From Mycobacterium sp. URHB0044 (GTDB lineage: Bacteria > Actinomycetota > Actinomycetes > Mycobacteriales > Mycobacteriaceae): a stretch of DNA of 64,000 nt. The notes beneath the pieces were generated by a model. The model was not told the DNA's origin and did not search any database. It saw nothing but the letters and a program-made list of their open reading frames with translations. Positions within the stretch are counted from its first letter, which is position 1, and each line of letters starts with the position of its first letter. The position numbers were made by a program, and so were the translations under genes. The stretch spans positions 124,001-188,000 of the forward strand of contig NZ_JIAW01000011.1 in the NCBI RefSeq assembly GCF_000620625.1, read 5' to 3'. Shown here one piece after another: positions 54,779 to 63,091 of the stretch.

Positions 54779-55914
54779 GCCCGGATCCTGTCGGCGTGTG
54801 TGTCGCGGCGGTACTTGCCCGTCACCTGGGCCAGGTCCTCGGGACGTTGCGTCGCGCCGGCACGGTGCATCTCGCGGTTGGCGCCGATCACGTCGGCGGT
54901 CTCTGCTCGACGCTTCTCCTCATAGCGTCGCAGGCCGCCGTCGAAGTCACCAGCCAGCTCCTCGGCCAAGACGGAAGCGTCGACGATCGCTTGCGAACCA
55001 CCGTTCGCCCCAACGGGATACATCGGATGGGCGGCATCGCCCAGCAGGGTCACACGCCCGTGACCCCACCACGGCAACACGTCGCGATCGACCATCGGAT
55101 ACTCCAGCACCTCGTCGGTGCGCCGCACGAGGTCGGCGGCGTCCAGCCAACCGAGTCGCCAGCCCTGCAGGTGCCGCACGATGGTCGCCCGGTCGCCGGG
55201 CCGGTTCCACTTCGCATCACCGGGTAACGGTCCCGGCTCGGACTCGGGCAGCATGACCACCCAGTTCACCAGGCCACCGCCGATCGGATAGGTGACGAGG
55301 TCGACGCCCTCGCCGTCCTTGACGATCACCATCGTGCGACCGTCGAGGAGTTCACCGTCGGTGGCGCCTCGGAACATCCGCACACCCGACCACAGTAGCG
55401 GGTCGGCTTGCGGATGCAGCCGCGCCCGCACCACCGAATGAATGCCATCTGCTCCGACCAGGGCATCGGCCGCGAAATCGCCTGCCGAGGTGTGCGCCCG
55501 CACACCATCTGCGTGATCTTCGAAGCCGACCAATCGTGTATCGACTCGAATGGCGTTGGGATCCAGCCGGTCTCGCACCGCTGATAGCAGGAGCATCTGC
55601 AGCTGGCCACGGTGGACCGAGAATTGCGGATAGCCGTAGCCGCCGTCGATGCCTCGCGGTTCGCGGTAGAGCAGGTTGCCGTCCGTGTCGTAGTACGAGA
55701 TCGCCGCCGGTGCGACGGCGACCCTGGACAGTTCGTCGCCGAGCCCCAGCGCGTACAGCTCGCGCACGGCGTGGGGGAGCAGGTTGATTCCGACGCCCAG
55801 GGGCCGCAGCTCCGACGCGCGCTCGATTACGGTCGACTCGATACCTCGCGCGCGCAAGGTCAATGCGGTGGTGAGGCCGCCGATGCCTGCACCGGCGATG
55901 AGAATCTCCGTCAT
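54775..55914 (-). CDS. FAD-dependent aromatic-type monooxygenase
   Basis: A 379-residue flavoprotein hydroxylase of the PHBH class: FAD-binding AGAGIGGLTTALTLRARG at the N-terminus, DG motif ADALVGADGIHSVVR near residue 160, and the second FAD segment TLLGDAAHPMYPVGANGGSQAI near 290. The substrate is unknown. It is divergent from the LysR gene, which is its most likely regulator, and precedes an alpha/beta hydrolase, a typical catabolic pair. Confidence 0.9.
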   Translation of the reverse strand: MTEILIAGAGIGGLTTALTLRARGIESTVIERASELRPLGVGINLLPHAVRELYALGLGDELSRVAVAPAAISYYDTDGNLLYREPRGIDGGYGYPQFSVHRGQLQMLLLSAVRDRLDPNAIRVDTRLVGFEDHADGVRAHTSAGDFAADALVGADGIHSVVRARLHPQADPLLWSGVRMFRGATDGELLDGRTMVIVKDGEGVDLVTYPIGGGLVNWVVMLPESEPGPLPGDAKWNRPGDRATIVRHLQGWRLGWLDAADLVRRTDEVLEYPMVDRDVLPWWGHGRVTLLGDAAHPMYPVGANGGSQAIVDASVLAEELAGDFDGGLRRYEEKRRAETADVIGANREMHRAGATQRPEDLAQVTGKYRRDTHADRIRA

Positions 55915-55972
55915 GTCGTCTCCCTTCCCTTGGCTTCCAGGGTCGGTCGCGCAGTTCTATAAGTCCAATACC

Positions 55973-55980
55973 AAGTACTT
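55973..55980. promoter_or_regulatory. Palindrome AAGTACTT in the divergent promoter region
   Basis: An 8-bp palindrome in the 88-bp gap between the monooxygenase and LysR genes, next to the TATAAT of the LysR promoter. It is a candidate half of a LysR operator but was not compared with known boxes. Confidence 0.3.
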
Positions 55981-55988
55981 CCCCAAAC

Positions 55989-55994
55989 TATAAT
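55989..55994 (+). promoter_or_regulatory. -10 element TATAAT of the LysR gene
   Basis: A perfect TATAAT ends 8 nt before the ATG at 56003. No clear -35. The transcript would be leaderless or carry only a base or two. Confidence 0.5.
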
Positions 55995-56002
55995 CAGAGC
56001 TT

Positions 56003-56875
56003 ATGGAACTGCGTCAGCTCGAATACTTCGTCGCGGTCGCCGAGGAAGCGAATTTCACCAGGGCCGCCGAACGCATTCACGTCGCGCAACCGGCCGTCAG
56101 TGCTCAGATCCAGCGGTTGGAGCGGGAACTCGGCCTGCCGCTGTTGGATCGGTCGCGTCGCTCGGTGCGGTTGACCGCCGCCGGCGAGGCCGCGCTTCCG
56201 CACGCCAGAGCTGCGCTCGCAGCCGTCGGCGACATGCACCTCGCCGTCGACGAGCTCACTGCGCTGGTGCGCGGCACCGTCACGATCGGCACGGTCACGT
56301 CGCACAACGTCGACATGCCCGGCCTGCTTGCCGACTTTCACGCCGATCACCCGAACGTGGAAATCACGTTGAGTACCGACGGTTCCGATGCATTGATCGA
56401 AGGCGTCCGCACGGGCCGCCTCGATGCGGCGATCGTCTCGATCGGCGACGAAGTGCCGGAGGGTCTGAGCGTGGAGGTCGCGACAGACGAGGCCATCGAC
56501 GCAGCCGTGTGCCTCACCGACGACTTGGCCCGACGAAAGACCGTCCGGCTGACCGACCTGCGCGACCGCGCGTTGATCGCCCTGCCCCTCGGCGCCGGCA
56601 TTCGCCACCAGTTCGACGACGCCTGCCGCAGGGCGGGGATCGTTCCGCGCATCGCCTTCGAAGCCAGCACGCCGCTGGCACTCGCGGACCTGGCCGAGCG
56701 GGGCCTCGGCGTTGCGATCGTGCCGGCGTCCGTCGCCAGGAGCCGTGAGCGGCTGCACCCACTGGCGATCGTTCCCGAACTACGCGGTCGGCTGGTGCTG
56801 GCGTGGCGGTCGGAGGGGCCCATGAGTCCCGCGGCGCGGGTGCTCGTGCAGAAGGCGCGAAACCTACTGCGGTGA
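56003..56875 (+). CDS. LysR-family transcriptional regulator
   Basis: A 290-residue regulator. The winged helix is at residues 1-60 (ELRQLEYFVAVAEEANFTRAAERIHVAQPAVSAQIQRLE), followed by a linker and the inducer-binding domain. The effector is unknown. Located divergent from the monooxygenase-hydrolase pair and likely autoregulated through the shared gap. Confidence 0.92.
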   Translation: MELRQLEYFVAVAEEANFTRAAERIHVAQPAVSAQIQRLERELGLPLLDRSRRSVRLTAAGEAALPHARAALAAVGDMHLAVDELTALVRGTVTIGTVTSHNVDMPGLLADFHADHPNVEITLSTDGSDALIEGVRTGRLDAAIVSIGDEVPEGLSVEVATDEAIDAAVCLTDDLARRKTVRLTDLRDRALIALPLGAGIRHQFDDACRRAGIVPRIAFEASTPLALADLAERGLGVAIVPASVARSRERLHPLAIVPELRGRLVLAWRSEGPMSPAARVLVQKARNLLR

Positions 56876-56878
56876 CGG

Positions 56879-57241
56879 CTATCCGACGAGTTGCTGAACC
56901 GCCCACCGGTTGCCGTCGGGGTCGGCGAAGTACACGAACCGGCCCCACGGCAGGTCCTCGACCGCACTGACCTCGATCCCGCGGGCGGTCAGATCGGCGT
57001 GGGTGGCATCGGCGTCGGCCACCACCACCTGCATGCCGGCCACCGACCCGGGAGCGGCGTCGGTGAGGCCCTCCCCGATGGCGATGGAGCAGGCCGACCC
57101 GGGCGGAGTCAGCTGAACGAAGCGCAACTCGGGCGAGACCCGGTGATCGTGGTCGGCGTTGAAGCCGGCCCGGACGTAGAAGTCCTTGGCCCGGTCGACG
57201 TCGCTGACGGGAAGCGTGACCAGCTCGAGTTTCATGTCCAC
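56879..57241 (-). CDS. VOC/glyoxalase-family protein
   Basis: A 120-residue vicinal-oxygen-chelate domain with two beta-alpha-beta units: LVTLPVSDVDRAKDFYVRAG and VVVADADATHADLTARGI, ending in FADPDGNRWAVQQL. Such proteins include glyoxalases and antibiotic-binding proteins; the substrate is not clear. GTG 57241 is used with AGAGGA upstream; ATG 57235 is possible. Convergent with the LysR gene. Confidence 0.85.
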   Translation of the reverse strand: MDMKLELVTLPVSDVDRAKDFYVRAGFNADHDHRVSPELRFVQLTPPGSACSIAIGEGLTDAAPGSVAGMQVVVADADATHADLTARGIEVSAVEDLPWGRFVYFADPDGNRWAVQQLVG

Positions 57242-57334
57242 GGAGGTTCCTCTCGGTTGGGTGCTGCGCAGCCGACCATATCGGTCATATAGGACAGCGC
57301 CGTTCCGCAGTGTCGGGCTGTCGGGGCGGGTGCA

Positions 57335-57340
57335 TAGAGT
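57335..57340 (+). promoter_or_regulatory. Candidate -10 hexamer of polA
   Basis: TAGAGT (TANNNT) ends 6 nt before the GTG start of polA, with no ribosome site between; consistent with a leaderless polA message. Confidence 0.45.
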
Positions 57341-57346
57341 AGGGCC

Positions 57347-60079
57347 GTGAGCCCAGCCAGTACCGCGATCGACAAGAAGAGGGCGCCCGCCGGCGGCCCA
57401 GATTCCAAACCCACATTGATGCTGCTGGATGGCAATTCAGTGGCGTTCCGGGCCTTCTACGCGCTGCCCGCCGAGAACTTCAAGACCCAGGGTGGGCTGA
57501 CCACCAACGCGGTCTACGGGTTCACCGCGATGCTGATCAACCTGCTTCGCGACGAGCAACCCACGCACATCGCCGCGGCGTTCGACGTGTCCCGGCAGAC
57601 CTTCCGCTCGGAGAAGTACCCGGAGTACAAGGCCGGCAGGTCCGCCACGCCCGACGAGTTCCGCGGGCAGATCGACATCACCAAGGAGGTGTTGGTCGCA
57701 CTCGGCATCACCGTGCTCGCCGAGCCGGGGTTCGAGGCCGACGACCTCATCGCGACGCTGGCCACTCAGGCCGAGGACGAGGGCTACCGGGTGCTCATCG
57801 TGACCGGGGACCGCGACGCGCTTCAGCTCGTCAGCGACGACGTCACCGTGCTGTACCCCCGCAAGGGCGTGTCGGAGCTGACGCGGTTCACCCCGGACGC
57901 GGTCGTCGAGAAGTACGGGCTGACGCCCACCCAGTACCCGGACTTCGCCGCGCTGCGGGGCGACCCGAGCGACAACCTGCCCGGCATCCCCGGCGTGGGC
58001 GAGAAGACGGCGGCCAAGTGGATCGTGGAGTACGGCTCACTGCAGGCACTGGTCGACAACGTCGACGCGGTGCGCGGCAAGGTGGGAGATGCGTTGCGTG
58101 CCAATCTCTCTCACGTCATCCTCAACCGTGATCTGACCGAGCTGGTGAAGAACGTGCCGCTGGCTCAGACGCCGGATACGCTGCGCATGCAGCCGTGGGA
58201 TCGCGATCAGATCCATCGCCTCTTCGACGACCTGGAGTTCCGGGTGCTTCGGGACAGGTTGTTCGAGACGCTCGCGTCGGCCGACCCCGAGGTGGAGAGC
58301 GGCTTCGACGTCCGTGGCGGTGTGCTCGAGCGCGGTGGTTTGGCGGCGTGGCTGGCCGAGCACAGCAGCGGCCGACGGTTCGGCCTTGCCGTGGTGGGCA
58401 ATCACCTCGCGTTCGACTCCGATGCCACCGCGGTGGCCATCGTCTCGGCCGACGGTGAGGGCGCGTACTTCGACACCGCCGACATGGACCCCGCGGACGA
58501 GGCCGCCCTGGCGGCCTGGCTGGCCGACCCGGCGGCGCCCAAGGCTCTGCACGAAGCCAAGCTGGCGATGCACGACCTCGCGGGGCGGGGCTGGACGCTG
58601 GCCGGCGTCACCTCGGACACGGCCCTGGCCGCCTATCTGGTCCGCCCTGGCCAGCGCAGCTTCGCGCTCGACGATCTGTCCGTGCGCTACCTGCGTCGGG
58701 AACTGCGTGCGGACAGCCCGGAGCAGCAACAGCTTTCGCTGCTCGACGACTCCGACGGCGTCGACGACCAGGCGGTCCAGACGCTACTGCTGCGGGCCTC
58801 TGCGGTCGCCGACCTGGCCAACGCCCTCGACGAGGAACTCGCCCGCATCGACTCGGTGTCACTGCTGGGTGAGATGGAGCTGCCCGTCCAGCGGGCGCTG
58901 GCCGCCATGGAATCCGCGGGCATCGCCGTCGACCTCGACCTGCTCGGCAAACTGCAGAGCCAGTTCGCCGACCAGATTCGCGACGCCGCCGAGGCCGCGT
59001 ACGCCGTGATCGGCAAGCAGATCAATCTGGGGTCACCCAAACAGCTTCAGGTGGTGCTGTTCGACGAACTCGAGATGCCGAAGACGAAGCGCACGAAGAC
59101 GGGTTACACCACCGACGCGGACGCGCTGCAGTCGTTGTTCGACAAGACCGGCCACCCGTTCCTCCAACACATGCTCGCCCACCGGGACGCCACCCGGCTC
59201 AAGGTCACCGTCGACGGGCTGCTGAACGCGGTCGGCTCCGACGGCCGGATCCACACCACGTTCAACCAGACCATCGCCGCCACCGGCCGGCTGTCGTCGA
59301 CCGAACCGAACCTGCAGAACATCCCCATCCGCACCGAGGCCGGCCGCCAGATCCGGGACGGGTTCGTCGTCGGGAGCGGCTATGCCGAGCTGATGACCGC
59401 CGACTACAGCCAGATCGAGATGCGGATCATGGCGCACCTGTCGCGCGACGAGGGGCTCATCGAGGCGTTCAACACCGGTGAGGACCTGCACACGTTCGTC
59501 GCGTCGCGGGCCTTCGGCGTCCCGATCGAGGAGGTCACCCCCGAACTGCGTCGCCGCGTCAAGGCGATGTCGTACGGGCTGGCGTACGGCCTCAGCGCCT
59601 ACGGGCTGGCGTCGCAGCTGAAGATCTCGACGGAAGAGGCCAAGCTGCAGATGGAGGCGTACTTCGCCCGGTTCGGCGGGGTGCGCGACTACCTCCACGA
59701 GGTCGTCGACCAGGCCCGCAAGGACGGTTACACCTCGACCGTGCTGGGCCGCAGGCGCTATCTACCGGAATTGGACAGCAGTAACCGCAACGTCCGCGAG
59801 GCGGCCGAACGGGCGGCGCTCAACGCGCCGATCCAGGGCAGTGCCGCCGACATCATCAAGGTGGCGATGATCAACGTCGACTTGGCGCTCAAGGACTCCG
59901 GGCTGACGTCGCGCATGCTGCTGCAGGTTCACGACGAGCTGCTGTTCGAGGTGGCCGAAGGGGAGCGCGAAGCGCTGGAGGCGCTGGTCAGGGAGAACAT
60001 GGGCGGCGCCTACCCGTTGGACGTCCCGCTCGAGGTATCGGTCGGGTACGGGCGCAGCTGGGACGCCGCGGCGCACTAG
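57347..60079 (+). CDS. polA: DNA polymerase I
   Basis: Replication/repair polymerase (910 residues). N-terminal 5'-3' flap nuclease with LLDGNSVAFRAFYALP, ADDLIATLA, RGDPSDNLPGIPGVGEKTA; a degenerate 3'-5' exonuclease-like domain without the metal aspartates (as in mycobacteria generally); and the family A polymerase domain with motif A TADYSQIEMRIMAH, the O-helix RRRVKAMSYGLAYGLSAYGL and motif C LLQVHDELLFEV. GTG start fits the -10 position. The stop codon lies in the first unit of the 30-bp repeat array. Confidence 0.97.
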   Translation: MSPASTAIDKKRAPAGGPDSKPTLMLLDGNSVAFRAFYALPAENFKTQGGLTTNAVYGFTAMLINLLRDEQPTHIAAAFDVSRQTFRSEKYPEYKAGRSATPDEFRGQIDITKEVLVALGITVLAEPGFEADDLIATLATQAEDEGYRVLIVTGDRDALQLVSDDVTVLYPRKGVSELTRFTPDAVVEKYGLTPTQYPDFAALRGDPSDNLPGIPGVGEKTAAKWIVEYGSLQALVDNVDAVRGKVGDALRANLSHVILNRDLTELVKNVPLAQTPDTLRMQPWDRDQIHRLFDDLEFRVLRDRLFETLASADPEVESGFDVRGGVLERGGLAAWLAEHSSGRRFGLAVVGNHLAFDSDATAVAIVSADGEGAYFDTADMDPADEAALAAWLADPAAPKALHEAKLAMHDLAGRGWTLAGVTSDTALAAYLVRPGQRSFALDDLSVRYLRRELRADSPEQQQLSLLDDSDGVDDQAVQTLLLRASAVADLANALDEELARIDSVSLLGEMELPVQRALAAMESAGIAVDLDLLGKLQSQFADQIRDAAEAAYAVIGKQINLGSPKQLQVVLFDELEMPKTKRTKTGYTTDADALQSLFDKTGHPFLQHMLAHRDATRLKVTVDGLLNAVGSDGRIHTTFNQTIAATGRLSSTEPNLQNIPIRTEAGRQIRDGFVVGSGYAELMTADYSQIEMRIMAHLSRDEGLIEAFNTGEDLHTFVASRAFGVPIEEVTPELRRRVKAMSYGLAYGLSAYGLASQLKISTEEAKLQMEAYFARFGGVRDYLHEVVDQARKDGYTSTVLGRRRYLPELDSSNRNVREAAERAALNAPIQGSAADIIKVAMINVDLALKDSGLTSRMLLQVHDELLFEVAEGEREALEALVRENMGGAYPLDVPLEVSVGYGRSWDAAAH

Positions 60080-60199
60080 TAAGCCGCGCATGATGTGGCG
60101 GCGCACTAGTAAGCCGCGCATGATGTGGCGGCGCACTAGTAAGCCGCGCATGATGTGGCGGCGCACTAGTAAGCCGCGCATGACGTGGCGGCGCACTAG
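60069..60199. repeat. Four tandem 30-bp repeats plus a partial fifth between polA and prsW
   Basis: Units begin at 60069, 60099, 60129 and 60159, each starting CGGCGCACTAGTAAGCCGCG; copy four differs by one base (ATGACG for ATGATG). An 11-bp partial copy starts at 60189. The polA stop TAG is in the first copy, and the stop of the convergent PrsW-type gene is in the partial copy. Each unit carries CTAG (stop on both strands) and an imperfect hairpin GCCGCGCAT/ATGTGGCGGC. Not a CRISPR array: there are no spacers. Confidence 0.9.
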
Positions 60200-61368
60200 G
60201 GGGTCGGGATGCGGTACTCGGCCAGCCAGGGCAGGCTCGAGGCGCCGGCCCTGGTGATCGTCACCCAGTACGCCTCCTCGTTCTGTAGCGCGTACACCCG
60301 CTCGTCGCCAAAGCCGCGGTCGATTCGGTCGCGCACGTAGGCGAGTTCGACCACCTGGGCGGCGAACTTCTTCACGCCCTTGCCCGCGGCGCGCCCGCCG
60401 TGGGCGGTCGCCGCGCGGATCGCGAGCTTGCGGTTGCGGATCGAGCCGAGCCACGTCGCCTCGTTGGCGGTGACGAGGCCGGCCGCCACCATCCCCGGCA
60501 GCTTGGCGGCGACGATTCGCTCCTCCCTGCGACGGCTGGCGACGGCGAGCCAGATCGCCAACCCGAAGATCGGCACCATCCACAGCAGGTAGACCAGGAA
60601 GTAGGCCTCGATGCTCACCATCGAGGAGCCGTTCCACAGGCCGTGCATGAGCACCGCGCCCAGGTAGCCGAGCAGGACGCAGCCGGCCTTGGCGAAGAAG
60701 TTCCGCCGGTTCAGCGCGAAGTACACCCCGATGGCGGTCATGGTGGTGAACAGTGGATGCGCGAACGGCCCCATGATCAGCCGCAGCCCCGCGGTCAGCA
60801 GTGCATCGCCGACGGATTCGCCGTTGGCAATGTAGAAGATGTTCTCCAACCAGGCGAAGCCAACCGCGGTGATGCCGGCGTAGACCAGGCAGTCGGTGAG
60901 CGTGTTGAGTTCGTTGCGCCGCCTGCCGGTCATCATGAGCAGCAGGAACAGGCCCTTCATGGCTTCCTCGATGATCGGCGCGCCGATCGCGACGGTTCCG
61001 AAGCTCGTCGTCTCCTCGGTGTCGCCGACGAATGCTCCGAACCAGACTTCGAGGATCACCGACACCACGACGGCGATCGAGGTGCCCCAGACGAACGCGA
61101 GGATCAGCAGTCGTGGCGGCTCCGGTTCGTACCGGTCCAACCAGATGTAGGCCAGCACGACGATCGTCATCGCCGCACTGGCCAGGACGAACCCGATCGC
61201 CGTTCCCACCGGGTTGACGGCGGTCAGCAGGATCACGATCAGTCCGGTGACGGTGCCCATGGCGATGATCGCGGCCAGAGGTGCTCCGACCTTGCGGACC
61301 CGGCGGGGCAGAGGCGGGAGAAACGGCTGCGGCGGCTGCGCTGACGGAGGCGTGGCGGGGTGGGACAC
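60196..61368 (-). CDS. PrsW-family intramembrane metalloprotease
   Basis: A 390-residue polytopic membrane protein (eight or more helices). Candidate zinc/catalytic motifs of the PrsW family are APIIEEAMKGLF (EExxK), the HPLFTTMTAIG segment and MHGLWNGSS, with WLENIFY near the membrane. A hydrophilic C-terminal part follows, ending at the repeat array. The GTG at 61368 is supported by TACCCT ending 6 nt upstream (minus strand); earlier starts are possible. Its target (in B. subtilis an anti-sigma factor) is unknown. Confidence 0.82.
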   Translation of the reverse strand: MSHPATPPSAQPPQPFLPPLPRRVRKVGAPLAAIIAMGTVTGLIVILLTAVNPVGTAIGFVLASAAMTIVVLAYIWLDRYEPEPPRLLILAFVWGTSIAVVVSVILEVWFGAFVGDTEETTSFGTVAIGAPIIEEAMKGLFLLLMMTGRRRNELNTLTDCLVYAGITAVGFAWLENIFYIANGESVGDALLTAGLRLIMGPFAHPLFTTMTAIGVYFALNRRNFFAKAGCVLLGYLGAVLMHGLWNGSSMVSIEAYFLVYLLWMVPIFGLAIWLAVASRRREERIVAAKLPGMVAAGLVTANEATWLGSIRNRKLAIRAATAHGGRAAGKGVKKFAAQVVELAYVRDRIDRGFGDERVYALQNEEAYWVTITRAGASSLPWLAEYRIPTP

Positions 61369-61374
61369 TAGAGC

Positions 61375-61380
61375 AGGGTA
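61375..61380 (-). promoter_or_regulatory. Candidate -10 hexamer of the PrsW-type gene
   Basis: Minus-strand TACCCT (TANNNT) ends 6 nt before the GTG at 61368 and was used to choose that start. Confidence 0.4.
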
Positions 61381-61506
61381 GCGACCCGAGTTTGTCCAGC
61401 GTGTGCACAGTCGAGTAGGCTCATCGAGTACTCGTCTGTGCTTCATCGCGAGTCACATAAACAACAACTGTCCCTACGATTGAACCTGTCCGGAGCCATC
61501 CACCAT

Positions 61507-62967
61507 ATGCCAAGTCCCTCCATCACCTCGCCGCAAGTAGCCATCAACGACATTGGCTCGGCCGAGGACTTTCTCGCCGCGATCGACAAGACCATCAAGT
61601 ACTTCAACGATGGCGACATCGTCGAGGGGACCATCGTCAAGGTGGACCGCGACGAGGTCTTGCTCGACATCGGTTACAAGACCGAAGGTGTCATTCCTTC
61701 CCGCGAACTCTCCATCAAGCACGACGTCGACCCCAGCGAGGTTGTGTCCGTCGGCGATGAGGTCGAGGCGCTGGTCCTCACCAAGGAGGACAAGGAAGGT
61801 CGTCTGATCCTGTCCAAGAAGCGTGCGCAGTACGAGCGCGCGTGGGGCACGATCGAGGAGCTCAAGGAAAAGGACGAGGCCGTCAAGGGCACCGTCATCG
61901 AGGTCGTCAAGGGCGGCCTGATCCTCGACATCGGTCTGCGCGGCTTCCTGCCCGCGTCGCTGGTGGAGATGCGTCGTGTCCGCGATCTGCAGCCGTACAT
62001 CGGCAAGGAGATCGAGGCCAAGATCATCGAGCTCGACAAGAACCGCAACAACGTGGTGCTGTCGCGTCGCGCGTGGCTGGAGCAGACCCAGTCCGAGGTG
62101 CGCAGCGAGTTCCTCAACCAGCTGCAGAAGGGCGCCATCCGCAAGGGGGTCGTGTCCTCGATCGTCAACTTCGGCGCGTTCGTCGACCTCGGCGGCGTCG
62201 ACGGCCTGGTGCACGTTTCGGAGCTGTCCTGGAAGCACATCGATCACCCGTCCGAGGTGGTTCAGGTGGGCGACGAGGTCACCGTCGAGGTTCTCGACGT
62301 CGACATGGACCGCGAGCGGGTGTCGTTGTCGCTCAAGGCCACTCAGGAAGACCCGTGGCGCCACTTCGCCCGCACCCACGCGATCGGCCAGATCGTGCCT
62401 GGCAAGGTCACCAAGCTGGTGCCGTTCGGTGCGTTCGTCCGCGTCGAGGAGGGCATCGAGGGTCTGGTGCACATCTCGGAGCTGTCCGAGCGCCACGTCG
62501 AGGTCCCGGACCAGGTGGTCCAGGTCGGCGACGACGCGATGGTCAAGGTCATCGACATCGACCTGGAGCGTCGCCGGATCTCGCTGAGCCTCAAGCAGGC
62601 CAACGAGGACTACACCGAGGAGTTCGACCCGTCGAAGTACGGCATGGCCGACAGCTACGACGAGCAGGGGAACTACATCTTCCCCGAGGGCTTCGACGCC
62701 GACACCAACGAATGGCTCGAGGGCTTCGAGAAGCAGCGTGACGAGTGGGAGGCCCGGTACGCCGAGGCCGAGCGCCGCCACAAGATGCACACCGCGCAGA
62801 TGGAGAAGTTCGCGGCGGCCGACGCGGAGGCAGCCAGCAGGCCCGCCACCGCCAATGGCTCGTCGTCTTCGTCCTCCTCCTCCAGCTCGGGTGAGTCCTC
62901 CGGCGGCACGCTGGCGAGCGACGCTCAGCTGGCCGCGCTTCGCGAGAAGCTGGCTGGCAACGCCTAG
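61507..62967 (+). CDS. rpsA: 30S ribosomal protein S1
   Basis: A 486-residue S1 protein with four S1 RNA-binding domains at about 35-105, 120-190, 205-280 and 290-365 (DGDIVEGTIVKVDRDEVLLD, GTVIEVVKGGLILDIGLRGF, GVVSSIVNFGAFVDLGGVDG, GKVTKLVPFGAFVRVEEG). It helps mRNA enter the ribosome; its C-terminal tail is implicated in pyrazinamide binding and trans-translation in mycobacteria. The tail here has a run of ten serines at residues 452-461 and then SDAQLAALREKLAGNA. ATG 61507 (MPSPSITSPQVA) matches other mycobacterial starts. Confidence 0.97.
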   Translation: MPSPSITSPQVAINDIGSAEDFLAAIDKTIKYFNDGDIVEGTIVKVDRDEVLLDIGYKTEGVIPSRELSIKHDVDPSEVVSVGDEVEALVLTKEDKEGRLILSKKRAQYERAWGTIEELKEKDEAVKGTVIEVVKGGLILDIGLRGFLPASLVEMRRVRDLQPYIGKEIEAKIIELDKNRNNVVLSRRAWLEQTQSEVRSEFLNQLQKGAIRKGVVSSIVNFGAFVDLGGVDGLVHVSELSWKHIDHPSEVVQVGDEVTVEVLDVDMDRERVSLSLKATQEDPWRHFARTHAIGQIVPGKVTKLVPFGAFVRVEEGIEGLVHISELSERHVEVPDQVVQVGDDAMVKVIDIDLERRRISLSLKQANEDYTEEFDPSKYGMADSYDEQGNYIFPEGFDADTNEWLEGFEKQRDEWEARYAEAERRHKMHTAQMEKFAAADAEAASRPATANGSSSSSSSSSSGESSGGTLASDAQLAALREKLAGNA

Positions 62968-62983
62968 CAACGACTGACAACGG

Positions 62984-63018
62984 AACTCCCCGGCTCCCAA
63001 CGGAGCCGGGGAGTTTTG
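62984..63018 (+). terminator. Rho-independent terminator after rpsA
   Basis: A 14-bp perfect stem (AACTCCCCGGCTCC/GGAGCCGGGGAGTT) with a 4-nt loop and trailing TTTTG. One of the strongest terminators in the window. Confidence 0.9.
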
Positions 63019-63079
63019 TCATGTGCACACGGCGCTGGCGATCTGACGGGTGTCGTCGAGCGGCCGGATCGCCCCCTGA

Positions 63080-63085
63080 CAGACT
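63080..63085 (+). promoter_or_regulatory. Candidate -10 hexamer of coaE
   Basis: CAGACT ends 6 nt before the ATG at 63092, after the rpsA terminator, so coaE appears to have its own leaderless transcript. Confidence 0.25.
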
Positions 63086-63091
63086 GGGGCC

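Noticed and set aside
60069..60199. Possible CRISPR array
   Set aside because: Units are directly adjacent with no spacers, and no cas genes lie nearby. It is a tandem repeat.
59762..61408. Long minus-strand open frame across the repeat array and PrsW gene, reading repeated VRRHIMRGLL units
   Set aside because: It runs antisense to polA and out of frame with the PrsW gene; the protein is Arg-rich shadow sequence.
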